From Phalacrocorax aristotelis (lineage: Eukaryota; Chordata; Aves; Suliformes; Phalacrocoracidae): a stretch of 64,000 bases of DNA. Position 1 is the first letter of the stretch, and each line of letters begins with the position of its first letter. Under the pieces are notes generated by a model. That model saw nothing but the letters and a program-made list of their open reading frames with translations, did no database searches and was not told the origin of the DNA. Below are positions 27,052-37,023 of the stretch, in pieces. The position numbers and the translations under genes were made by a program. The DNA lies in assembly GCF_949628215.1 (NCBI RefSeq), contig NC_134282.1:10476223-10540222 (forward strand). The letters are read 5' to 3'.

Positions 27052-27062
27052 TCATACCTGTC
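27052..27062 (-). other. TSC22D2: Splice donor of TSC22D2 exon 1
   Basis: On the minus strand the exon ends ...GAAGACAG and is followed by GTATGAA, a good vertebrate 5' splice site (exon end 27058, intron GT at 27057-27056). The protein up to this point matches the family (VDGDED plus a split Arg codon). The frame beyond it reads 41 residues to a stop at 26934 that do not resemble TSC22D2, which supports splicing here. Confidence 0.9.
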
Positions 27063-29051
27063 TTCATCACCATCAACAGGAATAGATATGCCAAACACAG
27101 AGCTGGCAAGACTGTTCATAGGAGTACTTGCAGGTAACTGAAGAGGATTCGCTAGAGTGTCTGGAATGGGAGGCTTCACAAGAGGTTTATTTTCAGCTAT
27201 AAGAGAAAGTGGTGGCTGAGGTAGGGGTTCTGATTTTCTTCTAGTATCATCAATCTGGCCTATTAAGGATTGCGCTTGAGTCTGAAACTGTCCGAGGTTT
27301 GACTGTGGCAGATTTGCAGGTACATTAGGCGTGCCTTGCATCAATGAGTGTCCGATGTGCTGCGGCTGGACAACGCTGGTACTTCGGCTGACAGAAGTGT
27401 GGCTAGTCAGCTGGGACTGGACCAGCGTAACAGGGACGTTTGGCATAGTAACAGAAGCGGTGGTAGACACACTAGGCACACTTGTACCGGGCACAACCGC
27501 AGGCACGTTCTGAACTCCAGAGACCACAGCATGGGGAGCACCAGGCATTCCGGACACTTGACTGCTTCCACCCATTTGATGCTGAGTCACAGATTTCTGT
27601 TGCACAACCCCTGTATGTCCAATGCCTTGCTGTACCACACCTCCCGGTTGCGGAACAGCAGTTTGACTAGCTTGTGTCTGGCCACTCTGCATTAATCCTG
27701 ATCCCTGTCCGACTGCTTCACCAGGCTGCGCTGACACCCCAATCACTGGCGCTCCCACAGGTGAAGGATTTTGGCCGGTCACCTGCCCCACAGGAAGGCT
27801 GGAAGCCACAGTACTTGGAACAGAGCCCGTAGTAGCCTGTTGAATAGCTCCTTGAGACTGCATAATTGTCATGTGCTGCATGTATTCGGTCTGACCAGAA
27901 GGTTGTGTCGGCAGTAGATGCACTGGTGGAATCTGGGACTGAGAATAAGCAAATTGTTGCGGCTGAGTCACTGGTATGCTTGCTTGCTGCACCTGCTGCT
28001 GCGCCACAGGAATACTTGGCTGCCCTATTGTCACATTTGGAGGTGCCATGCCTTTCCCGTTGGGTCCAGCCTGCGCAACACCCTGCGTATTTACCTGTGG
28101 CTGCGATTGCTGTGGCACCATCATTTGCTGATTTGGTACCGAAGCCCCAGAAAACATAGGCTGAGCAGTACTTTGAGGCATGGCCCCACCTATGGGTTGT
28201 TGCGGCTGCTGTTGTTGCCCAATGACAAAATTAGGTTGCTGTAGAGAGGATTGGTTCATTTTCTCTGTCTGGAGCAGCTGTGACACAGCAGTCAGGGAAC
28301 TGTCAGCTATAGAATCGGGGCCATGGGCTGACGTTGGTACAGCTGAGACCACAACAGAACCTCCTGTGGCGCCGAGGCCACTGTCCCTCTCTTGAGCAGC
28401 CTGCTCGAAGGTGCTGCTGTGCCGAATGCAGTCTCCAGTCCTGCCCAGGACACCACCACCATCTGAGTCCCGGTCATAATACTCCATACACGTCCATCGT
28501 CCTCGCCTGTAGGGCTCCCCTGTACCATGGTCCAGCTTGATCACCCTGAAGCGTGAGCTGCATGCAGCAGCCACTGTCTGAGACATTGTCCCAGGAGCAG
28601 CAGATGCGGAAGGCCCCGAAGAGGGCAAGGCGGTCTGAGCACTGCTGCCTCCTGCCACAGCAGTGCCAGGGGCAGCAGCTGGCAGGGGCACAGCAGAGCT
28701 CTTGGGCACGGCCCCCCCATTGGGTGCCACAGCTGGCGGAGCTGCAGCCACCCCACCAGCAGCCACAGCCAGCTGCCCATCCAAGAGGAGGTTAGGAGAG
28801 ACGCTGCCAGGAGTTTCGGCCTCGCCCACATTGTTGAGAGTCTCTTCGGAGGAGCTCCGCTCGCAGACATCCTCGGGGCCGTAATCGGTGGCTCGGGAAA
28901 CATCAAAGATTTCAGAGGACACGTCCTCGGTGCGGGACTCATCCGGGTCGTCCAGGCTCTCGGTGTCCTCGGTGATGCTGCTGGCCACCTGAGCCGTGGT
29001 CACGCTGGTGATCTGGAAGCAGCTCTTCTTCTTGGCCGGCATCTTGGACAT
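27058..29051 (-). CDS. TSC22D2: TSC22D2, first coding exon (long isoform), partial
   Basis: Encodes the N-terminal ~664 residues of TSC22 domain family member 2. The start [17 protein letters not shown] and the following acidic S/T-rich block are recognised as TSC22D2 rather than TSC22D1. Visible along the protein: conserved N-terminal box at residues 7-17; acidic Ser/Thr block about 27-75, including [10 protein letters not shown]; second conserved box about 165-195 with an RFRV motif (167-170) followed by [12 protein letters not shown]; a short Q-rich run about 279-285; a long Q/V/S/T-rich low-complexity stretch (about 260-600, with a VQQ/VTQ-rich part at 468-558); and [14 protein letters not shown] from residue 604. 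The ATG at 29051 is the first in-frame ATG; the open frame above it has none. The exon ends after GACAG, with an intron beginning GTATGA, splitting an Arg codon. The family TSC box/leucine zipper is absent here and must lie on later exons. RFxV motifs are known docking sites for the CCT domains of OSR1/SPAK and the related NRBP1, partners reported for long TSC22D proteins; that role is family knowledge. Reading frame intact. Confidence 0.95.
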
Positions 29052-29760
29052 ATTTCCTCCGCGGGGAGGGGCTCCGCCAGCCGGGGCGAGGCAAGCGCGG
29101 TGCCGGGGCGGGCTGTCACGGCGTGCCGGCCGGGCCCCCGACGCTACCGCACATCCTCCGGCTGCTTCCTGCGGCGGGCAGGCGGGCCGCGGCGCTCCCG
29201 CTGGCGGGCCGCGCGGGGGGCGGCGGGGCTCCTCCTCTTCCTCCCCGTCCGCAGCCCTCCTCCCGCGGCCGGGACGCGGGCCTCCCTCCTCCTCCCCGCC
29301 GCAGCCCCCGCTCCGAAGGCGGCGGGACCGGCCGAGCGCCCCGCGGTTTCCTGCCGGCCTCGGCGGGGCGCGCGCCCCGGGCGGGAGCAGCGGCCGCAGA
29401 AGCGGGCCCGCCCGGTGCGAGGAGCCCCGCGGCAGCCGGGTGAGGCCCAGGCGGCCCCGTCTCTCCCCCCGCCCCGCGCCCTGTCTCCGCGCTCTACCTG
29501 GAGACCAGCGCCAGGCGCATCCTGCTCGGAACCGGCCCGCGGACGAGCCCCGCTGGGAACGCACAGACACAGCCCCCCCTCCCCGGGGCTGAGGGCCGGC
29601 GAGGAGGAGGAGGAGGCAGAGGAGGAGAGGCGGCCCTGACGCGGACGGCCCCCACTCCGCTGCGCTACGCCGCGCCGGCCCCGGGAGCGCGGGCTCCGAC
29701 TGCAGCTCCCCTCGCCCAAGATGGGGCTCAACTTCTCCTGCGCTGCACCCTGGGTAGGGC
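29052..29760 (-). other. TSC22D2: TSC22D2 5' leader and proximal promoter (CpG-rich)
   Basis: Very GC- and CpG-rich sequence immediately upstream of the TSC22D2 start. The transcription start cannot be fixed from sequence alone; the end at 29760 is a guess based on where GC-rich leader-like sequence passes into the cluster of promoter motifs. On the minus strand it holds two short upstream ORFs, 29520-29494 (8 codons plus stop) and 29154-29116 (12 codons plus stop). The frame of the main protein stays open from 29570 to the ATG with no ATG of its own. Bases at -3 to -1 of the start are AAT, giving a purine at -3. Confidence 0.6.
29717..29724 (+). promoter_or_regulatory. YY1-like motif CAAGATGG
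   Basis: CAAGATGG matches the YY1 core often found close to transcription starts of CpG-island genes. It is read on the plus strand. It may mark the neighbourhood of the initiation region, but direction and use are unknown. Confidence 0.3.
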
Positions 29761-29763
29761 GCC

Positions 29764-29776
29764 GGCCACGCCCCCG
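29764..29776. promoter_or_regulatory. GC box / KLF-type site
   Basis: GGCCACGCCCCCG in the island, about 15 bp from the CRE. It matches the CACCC/GC-box family bound by SP/KLF factors. A single motif in GC-rich DNA is weak evidence, but the clustering with the CRE is suggestive. Confidence 0.45.
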
Positions 29777-29790
29777 ACGCTGCGGCGTGA

Positions 29791-29798
29791 TGACGTCA
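29791..29798. promoter_or_regulatory. Perfect CRE/ATF site
   Basis: Palindromic TGACGTCA within GATGACGTCACG, about 740 bp upstream of the TSC22D2 start codon in the CpG island. This is the full-length consensus for CREB/ATF factors. Function is inferred from motif and location. Confidence 0.65.
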
Positions 29799-29894
29799 CG
29801 CCCGGACGGGGATAGAAGGAGCAGGAGGCGGAGCGGAGTAGGCCGTGCGGTGGCTGTTTGGGGTGTGCCTCCTCCCCCCCGCCTTCCTCCGCTC

Positions 29895-29903
29895 GGATTG
29901 GTC
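29895..29903 (-). promoter_or_regulatory. Inverted CCAAT box
   Basis: Plus-strand GGATTGGTC reads GACCAATCC on the TSC22D2 strand, matching the NF-Y CCAAT consensus. It lies about 100 bp outside the CRE. Confidence 0.5.
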
Positions 29904-29938
29904 CGTCCCGGGAGCGCGGGCCGGTGTTGGCGGTTGGG

Positions 29939-29944
29939 CACGTG
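29939..29944. promoter_or_regulatory. E-box CACGTG
   Basis: Palindromic CACGTG (context GGCACGTGC) near the outer edge of the CpG island, the class bound by MYC/MAX and USF. It lies about 16 bp from the start of the hairpin repeat at 29960. Confidence 0.4.
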
Positions 29945-29959
29945 CTTGGCGTCCCTCGC

Positions 29960-30028
29960 GGCAGCCCCGGCCTGAGGAGGGCGGCCGGCACCTCAGTAGA
30001 CGTCGCCTCTCCTCAGGCCGGGGCTGCC
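29960..30028. repeat. 69-bp hairpin-forming inverted repeat at CpG-island edge
   Basis: Arms 29960-29979 and 30009-30028 are perfect reverse complements over 20 bp. With the base at 30008 bulged, pairing continues about four more pairs (29980-29983 with 30004-30007). The loop is about 20 nt. The arm begins GGCAGCCCCGGCCTGAGGAG. Exact GC-rich arms of this length are far beyond chance. In RNA it would form a roughly 69-nt stem-loop; in DNA, a possible cruciform. Confidence 0.85.
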
Positions 30029-30060
30029 CGTGGGGTCTTACGAGAGCGACATCCCTTTTG

Positions 30061-33000
30061 TCTTTTTGCATTAAGTGTCTAATGTACGGTTACTGCAGGA
30101 ACGCTACTAATAGAGCACCAAGGCCTGTCCATAAATCCATCAAGCAATCGGTGACAGTGCTGAAGCTGTTCATCCCTCCTGCCAAATGGCAGTTGCCCCC
30201 ACATGACAGGAAGTTATTTCAGAAACTCGCTCCTCTAATTAATAGCATAATCATGTTTTTCAGCCTATGTTTATTTACAGCCAATTTCTAGTCATTTTAT
30301 ATTCATAAAGCTAACCAATTCCTACTTCCCATAATTGAGAGCAGCCTTTCCCATGGTCATTCTAACAGCCCTTCTCTGCATGATTTGCAGTTGGAAACAA
30401 TCCCTTGTACGGAAAAGCGAGCGGGACTGCACACAGGCTTGCCAATGAGGCATGGCTGGTATCACATCATAGCACTGTTTTTTCACTGTGTCTATTTAAA
30501 CTGCATTTCCTGCCAGAACCTCTTTTGTAGTTTGGTTTTTTTTTTCCACAGCTACACCATGCTGGTGGTTCATATCCAAACCATAAGGAGCCTACCTTTG
30601 GTGTCTTCTGATGCTTGCCTCTCATAAATGCCTGTTATGATATGCAAGTCCACTTTTTATTATATATCATTTCTGTTATTCCAGCCACCAATGTCATTAG
30701 GGTTTTCCTGTATGATAATCTGGTCCCAGTTTGAACAGTCACGCCTTGCAGTTGTACCATTAACCCATCCTGGCTTTTTGTGTAAGGTCACAAAGTGCTT
30801 TAAAGACCAGTTTTAAAGTATGTAAGATCCCCACTACTATCTTCCCTTCAGTTCAACTGTTCCCTTTAAATGCAACAGTTCAGCCAAGTTCTGATCTATT
30901 TTGCAGTTTTGCGTGCTAATCCATCTCTTCTGTATCTGTTTTCAGTAATATTTTCCAATATGACATCATACCAAATACGTCTCTAGCTTCAACAGAGATT
31001 AATCTTACTGTAAGTGTTCATTTATGTTAGAAATTAGTTTTGAGTTAATCTGGCATGAGCCACCTTGATAAATTTATCTATTAAAATCATGCATGCTGAT
31101 TACAATTCTTTGGCAAATGCCTTTCCACTTTTTTGATTTCAACTTTAATTTGAAGTTGTTATCAACCGTGCTAGCCCCAATTCCAGAAAACTTTGCCAAC
31201 AGGTGTTTGGGTAAGTGTCTGTTCATGTTATTAGTGTCTCCATTAGTCACATATTTCAAACGGTCAGAGCTTCCATCCTTGAACTTTCTGTCTTCATGAT
31301 CCTGTAACACCTTCTCCCTTCTTGTCAGGGAGGAAAGAATTCCGTTGGTCACCTAAGCCTCCATTTCTTTGAGCATTGCCATCCTTTTCACCAGCCTGGT
31401 GAAGATGCTCTGGTATAATTCAGTGGGAATCTGGTAGTGGTGTTTGACCAAACGTAGAAGATAACCAGTGGGTTTTCTTCATTAGCCTCAGATCAATGTC
31501 CCACAGTTTATGTCCTGCCAAGTAAAAAGCCCAGCTTTTCTGGGTGTACCCTGAGTAGAGGACTTGTCCCTTTATCTGTTTCCACACACACTGGATAGTC
31601 TTTGTCAAGTCCTGAATCTCAGGTTACACCCCATTTCTTCTGCTTTTGGTAAAGCATTCTGTTCTGTGGTGCCTTGTGAATTCTTCTTATGTGTGTAACA
31701 TCCTTGGTTTCTGTGTGGATACAGTGTGCTAAGACCTGCTTTTCTTCTCATCTTCCTCGGCACTTTGTCTTCTGCCTACTTTTTACACTAGTATGAATCT
31801 TATTTTTGATTCTGTTTCTCTTTGTACTAGCTCATCCTTTATTATATCCTGCCTACATATTCTTCAAACTCTGCCTTCTAGAGTTTCTTCATTCTGCATA
31901 TGTTAGGAGATGAAGATCTCTGTATGTGGCATCTTTTTTACTCCTTAATGATTTTGGATTCCCATCTGAACTCCATTTGTAATTCTTGGATTTCCTCCTG
32001 GTGTACAGGACTTGCTGCTCCTGATACAACATGAGTTCTGTCAGGCAACAGTTTCTGGAGTAGCTTCTACCAGGTATCCACTGGAGGACAAAGCATACTC
32101 TTTATCTTCTGTCTACTGCCATCTCTCAGCCCTCTGATCAAATCTACATTATTGGAGTTCATCTTTTCTGTCCAACCCTGACTTTGAAGAGGGAATAAAG
32201 CCAATCCCCCAGAATTTCCTCCCAAACAAATTCCTTCCAACATGCAAATCTTTGTTTCTTGCACCCTCATCACTGTGTGATTTCAAATATACAAATGTTA
32301 GAGAGGAAATGTAACGTACACAGTACAAGATCTCTAAAAACTACTAATATCATCCTAGTACAAGTTGCAATGTTAAAACTTGTATTTCAATCTAAGAAAT
32401 TTCTTATGTCCATGAGAGAGTGTATTTTTGGCACAGGACATAGGCATTAGACCTTAAACCTGCCATTAGCCCAGGAACTATTAATCCTTATTCTGCAATT
32501 CGACCAAGTATTGATAAAAGAATGGAACTCTGTATTTAGGCAGAGAGGGCAATGCTGCTTTGGCAAGTTAAGTTTCATTTTAACAGGCAGCATGTGGATT
32601 TGTCTGGGAGTTTTTAAATTAGTCACAACGACGGTGGATTAAAAAGCCAGGGGAAAGTCATATGGCCAAAGATGTATAATAATGCAACGTATTATACAAC
32701 ACTACTGTTTATGCCACAGATACCAATGAGGTCAGCAGGAGATCTGGGGGTTTTTTCAGGTTAGTATGAAAGCTGTAGGAAGGTGAAGCAGCTGGGATTG
32801 TATGTGATGTAGATCTTCTATAAATGATGATGATAATCTTTGGAGAAAATTTCACAAGGGCAAGGAATAGCCAGCTACATGAAACAATAAAGACTTGACA
32901 TAACTTTTGTGTATGGATTTTTAAAATTTCTTCATTTTCAGATGGAAAGCATTTGGGCATATTAATCCAATACATTCAGGACAACATATGATAAAACCAT

Positions 33001-35117
33001 TCTGGATAGGAATACATTTTAAAAATGCTGTCTGCACACAGATAAATAATAGGCATAGATGCAGGATGTCAGAACATAAGAGTGAGTGAATACAACAAAT
33101 ACTTTTCAGTCAATCAGGCAGTCTGTGCAGGACTGTTTGTCCTGAGCGAAGGTGGCACAATCTCCCCCAAACTGTAATATTTAACATTTTCTTTGCTTTA
33201 AAATAGTACATGTTAAATATACAATGATACAAGGTAGTTGTGAAGATTCTTATTGATCGACCATTGGATTTCTGTGTGGTATTTCATCTCAGTAAAACGT
33301 GAAATCAAAAAAGTCTCCCTCAGGAAGCGACATTTTGAAAACATTCGAGGGAGCCTTAAAAACAGAGGCAGAAGTTATTCTACTAGACCTACCCCTATAA
33401 GTGATCTTTCAAAATTATTATAGGAAGGAGGCTGACACATTGTTAGTGGGATGATGTTCTTTCCCACCACGTAGATATACAGACCCATAACAGATAGGGT
33501 AACACTTTTTTTAACATTGAACATTGAACAACTACCAGTAGGCTGTTAAACAGTAGGCTGCTAAGCTGTAAGAACAGATGTTTTTCCTGACAGTGCAGTA
33601 AACCAAAATGAAAAGTTCTTTTCATTTTTGTGCAACTACTGTATTACTTCAGTGTATGAAAATACACATTAGTAGAGTAGAGTGGTCTTCTAATTTAGTT
33701 AGGTCTGAATTTTCAAATAGCAAAAATGCTATTTAAGAATTCATTAATTTGTAACTGTTGCTCTTCAGAACAAATTAACCTTTGAAATTATAAAATTCTA
33801 TATCACAGATTGAAATAGTTGTTTTCTAAACCTTCCGTTCATAAAGTGTATATATATGAATATTCTAACATAACCTAAAATGTAATGAGGAATGGGCTAT
33901 TTGGCTGACATTTAGTGTGGTCTAGCAAAGGAGAAAGGGAAATTCATAAAAGGTAAAATAGGGGAAGGATGAGGAACAAGAATGAACAAGATAAACCGAT
34001 TCACTAACAAACCAGAAAGGTTTCTGAAAAGTCAAGTATAAAAATTGCTGCAGCCCATGGCCAGATTAGCCAAGATATACACAAATAATCCACACAATGG
34101 CCTTGGCAGCATTGCACCGATAATATTTTTGCAAGGTTGAATTAATGCCAAACAATATTCTAGTATGTTGGGTGCAAACATACTGATATTTTTATTAAGC
34201 GTCAAGCATGTATATATTTCTCTTTTGCCTTCAAGAAAAACATCTGCCACAGTTAGTTAAAAGAAATTCCCACATGACTCCTGTTTGAGTTTCTGTGTCA
34301 ACTGTATGGGACTCTTGTGGTTTCTGTGTGTATGCACGCATGTTCCTGATTTTTCGAGATCTGGCAGGGACAGATTTAGCAGGCAGTGGTGAGGACAGCA
34401 GGCGCCTTTTCAGTGCTCCTGTGTCATGTAACAGAGAGTTTTGTGTAACTCTTCCACACCTTCTACCATTTCACATTTCACTAGGAGGATCCCTTGACAA
34501 AGTTGCACCAGCAGTGAGAGCTATTGGCGGCTTTCCACACTTGTGGGTCTACTGTTTGGGGACTGCAGGTGAATTTAGATATTTTGGCATTTAAGGATAC
34601 AAAATACATGTATCTTTCACAAAATCTCTCAGCCTCAAAGACTGAGAGCGAGGAAATACTATCACAGATTATAGAAGACTGTGTAAAGCTGTAAAGACTC
34701 AAACACTGACCCCATGTACGTATCCAGTGAAAACGGTGCTAAAATGTTCTGTTTGTTTGCTTATATGATTTTAAATGGTGGTCCTTCCCACTGATCATAG
34801 CTTAAATCTGTATATCATTCAGACAGGGATAAAAGCTGTTCATTAAAAACCCTAAACACTTAGGGAGTTTACATGGGCACACACATGCTCACATCTAGAG
34901 ATGTATGCATGCGCATATAAAGATGTATATTAATAGGTGCATATGTAAATTTAAAATTTTGAAAATCACTAATGATAGCACTAAAAATACTTTTTTTTTA
35001 AAAAAAAATATGTAGGAATTATAAAAGGCGGTTGGACTATTTACTGGTGTCTAGAGTTCACAGGTTCAAACTTTTGAGCCTTTAATAACATCAGGTGATT
35101 ATTGCTGAAGATAAAAA
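30061..35117. other. Upstream intergenic DNA, no recognised gene
   Basis: The sequence turns AT-rich beyond the CpG island. A worn CR1-like segment lies at about 30090-30410 (minus) and an unidentified coding-like minus-strand stretch at 31074-32273 (see findings). No promoter, exon or RNA gene that I can name. Confidence 0.55.
30090..30410 (-). mobile_element. Possible ancient CR1/L3-type LINE remnant
   Basis: On the minus strand, CAGAGAAGGGCTGTTAGAATG (30362-30382) followed by a GGAAAGGCTGC stretch resembles the CR1/L3 segment encoding the QRRA-type motif near the ORF2 end. Further along, AACTTCCTGTCATG and CAACTGCCATTTGG sit where the AACTTCCT...CTGCC part of such elements would be. Similarity is patchy and judged by eye. 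Confidence 0.35.
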
Positions 35118-35345
35118 GCAGCCTGGGGAAGCAGTGTGATCTAACAGGTAGGGCGTTTACCCAAGTATCAGGAGTCCAGACTCAAATTGTTTGTGTGGAA
35201 GTCAGTAGGAAAAGTTCAGGGGATTAGTTTTTTAACTTCAGGCTTACACCTAAGTTGGTATTTATCTGCAGTGTGGCCTTGTCCAGGTTATTTTTCCTTC
35301 TTTGTACCTCTTTTTTTCCTCTCCCATCTATCAGCCTGCTTTGTC
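35118..35345 (+). mobile_element. MIR/CORE-type SINE remnant
   Basis: Reads as an old tRNA-derived SINE. A head similar to AGCAGTGTGATCTAACAGGT followed by TCAGGAGTCCAGACTCAAATT sits where the usual GGAGTC...GGGTTCAAATC B-box region is. Then come TGCAGTGTGGCCTTGTCCAGG and a pyrimidine-rich CCTCTCCCATCTATCA, corresponding to the TGTGACCTTGGGCAAGT...TTCCTCATCTGTA core of MIR elements. Too diverged for subfamily naming. Confidence 0.6.
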
Positions 35346-36281
35346 TGCAGACATAGAAAAGTCTTCAGGGCTCTGCCTGCCTTTTTTTGTGTGGTGAGTA
35401 TTGAGACCTAAATTTTAGTCAGGCTATGTGGTACTGTCTTAGAAATAGTGACATACTGGCACAATAACGGACAAGTGATAAGCAATTCATTTATCACTAG
35501 ATTCTTTTCAAATTTTAACAGAAATTTAGGACTTACTGAAAATGGAGCTTTCATGTATGTGAATTGAGGTTTACGAGTATAGTATTTTAAGAATGTCCTC
35601 CCTTTCAGATGACTCTTCTATCTAGATCCTGCATTAACACCTTACATTTTAAAATAAACAGTAATATCGGAAATTCCCTTCACTGTAAACTGTACATTTT
35701 CCATTTTATTAAACTAGTGGTGCTAGACAGTAAGATATTTCTCCAAATTATTCTTGATCTTAAAACTCGTCTGAGTTACCACAAATGATCTCAAACCAGA
35801 CTGAGATGCAATGGTAATTTGAATTTCAAACCCTTTTGAATTTCAAGCTACAAGACATTGACTGCAAGACCTGGAAGACAAATTCCAGCTTACAGATTGC
35901 AGGAGGGAAGAAGGGCATAGAAAAGGGCAAATTAGTTACTTGAATGTCTAAGTAGGATTTTTACATTTATAAAGGCCACTAACTATCAAGAGAACCAGGG
36001 AATAGTAGCTGCAGTGTTTAGCTTTAGGCTCTTCTTAAAGTCTCATGTGACAAAAAGCATGGAAATTTCCTCTTTCCTGACCCTAATAAAATTGCTCTTC
36101 TTTGTCTTTGCAGCGTTTGTTGTCTTCTATATGCAAAATAATAGACACTAAATCCAGCAACTGATGAAAAAAATTAATATGAGGAACAACTGAGAACAAA
36201 TGGAAACTTGCACACATGGAAACACATTTAAAGTGCAAATAGAAATGAATAAATGTTATGAAAACTCATCAGTTTTTATCC

Positions 36282-36330
36282 TGATCCTGACCTCTTTCAA
36301 GTCAATGGCAAAAGCCACTAAATGTCAGCA
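36282..36330. repeat. Fragment of an ancient amniote repeat
   Basis: GATCCTGACCTCTTTCAAGTC followed by AATGGCAAAAG resembles a widespread amniote repeat whose copies read GATCCTG...CATTGAAGTCAATGGCAAAA. Only about 50 bp is recognisable. Confidence 0.35.
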
Positions 36331-36997
36331 GGAACTGTGTTTTACTTAACTGAGATATGTTCAAATCTAAGATGAACATTTGTACAGATCAATGGACAGG
36401 TCTTTAGCATAATACGCTTTTCTTCATGCTGGGTACCTTTACTTTTTCCACACCATCTTGTGCTGCACCTGATTGTTCAGTTTGACTGGGAGCAGTCCAG
36501 GGCAAGTCTCTTCCTCTCTCCAGCATAACATGTCAAAGACCATTGTGCACACCTAAAGAATTATGTAAATAATTTAGGGAAATTGCAGCATTATATGGAA
36601 CAGTTGCCTAAAGAGTGCTGTTTCACCAGGGGAGTCTGAGGTTGCCTGTTAATAGACTAGTTATTGTCAATTGCTTCTGGGCTGTACAAGCCCCTGTGTG
36701 GTTTTCATCTGTTTGATTTGGCTGTTCTCATTTACGTGGTTGTTCTCAACCTTGTTCTCTGCTGTATTTTGAATCATTTGTGGTTTAGAGGCAGAAAGAA
36801 GAAGAGAAATATAAGTCAAATCTGAGCTGCAAATCCAGTTTGGGATTGTAATCCTTTCTTGATGCTGAAAAAAATGTATGTATTTTGAAACCATTATAAG
36901 GCAACTGCCATGTGTTGGCACTAGCAATGAATTAGTGCTGCAGGAACAATGCTTTTAGGGAAGGCATCGAGAAGATCTGGGTTTAGTGCATTGTTTA

Positions 36998-37023
36998 AAA
37001 GCCAGGAAAAAAATCCTGGCTTT
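36998..37023. repeat. Short perfect hairpin
   Basis: AAAGCCAGGA at 36998-37007, an A6 loop, and TCCTGGCTTT at 37014-37023. No gene context. Confidence 0.7.

Larger units (their letters stand above)
1..27057 (-). other. TSC22D2: TSC22D2 intron 1 (5' portion, continues past left edge)
   Basis: Everything left of the exon 1 donor is interpreted as intron 1. I looked on the minus strand for the short FYQAFHL-type exon and for the TSC box (VAIDNKIEQAMDLVKSHL-like) and saw neither, so the intron is at least 27 kb here. The stretch is AT-rich with two clear CR1 insertions and one ancient CR1 remnant, all antisense to TSC22D2. The reading is an inference from exon order. Confidence 0.8.
28930..30060. 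promoter_or_regulatory. TSC22D2: CpG island promoter of TSC22D2
   Basis: Dense CpG and G+C content begins inside the first coding exon, peaks across 29.05-29.95 kb and drops sharply near 30.06 kb, where AT-rich sequence resumes. Its position over the first exon of a broadly expressed gene is typical of a vertebrate CpG-island promoter. No clear TATA box was seen. Such promoters are often bidirectional, but no recognisable gene starts on the plus strand to the right. Confidence 0.85.

Noticed and set aside
27331..28942. Plus- and minus-strand frames overlapping TSC22D2 exon 1
   Set aside because: They are shadows of the real coding frame; only the minus-strand frame with [10 protein letters not shown] matches a known protein.
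29144..29941. A 265-codon minus-strand frame across the TSC22D2 leader
   Set aside because: It opens with GTG, not ATG, lies in the GC-rich promoter, is in a different frame from TSC22D2 and has low-complexity Arg/Pro/Gly composition.
28996..29975. Long plus-strand open frames (up to about 198 codons) across the CpG island
   Set aside because: They are antisense to TSC22D2 exon 1 and its leader, caused by the scarcity of stop codons at very high GC. Their products are Arg/Pro/Ala-rich with no family resemblance.
35118..35185. Possible tRNA gene
   Set aside because: The A/B-box-like sequence belongs to a degenerate SINE head; no cloverleaf with anticodon arm can be drawn and the MIR core follows directly.
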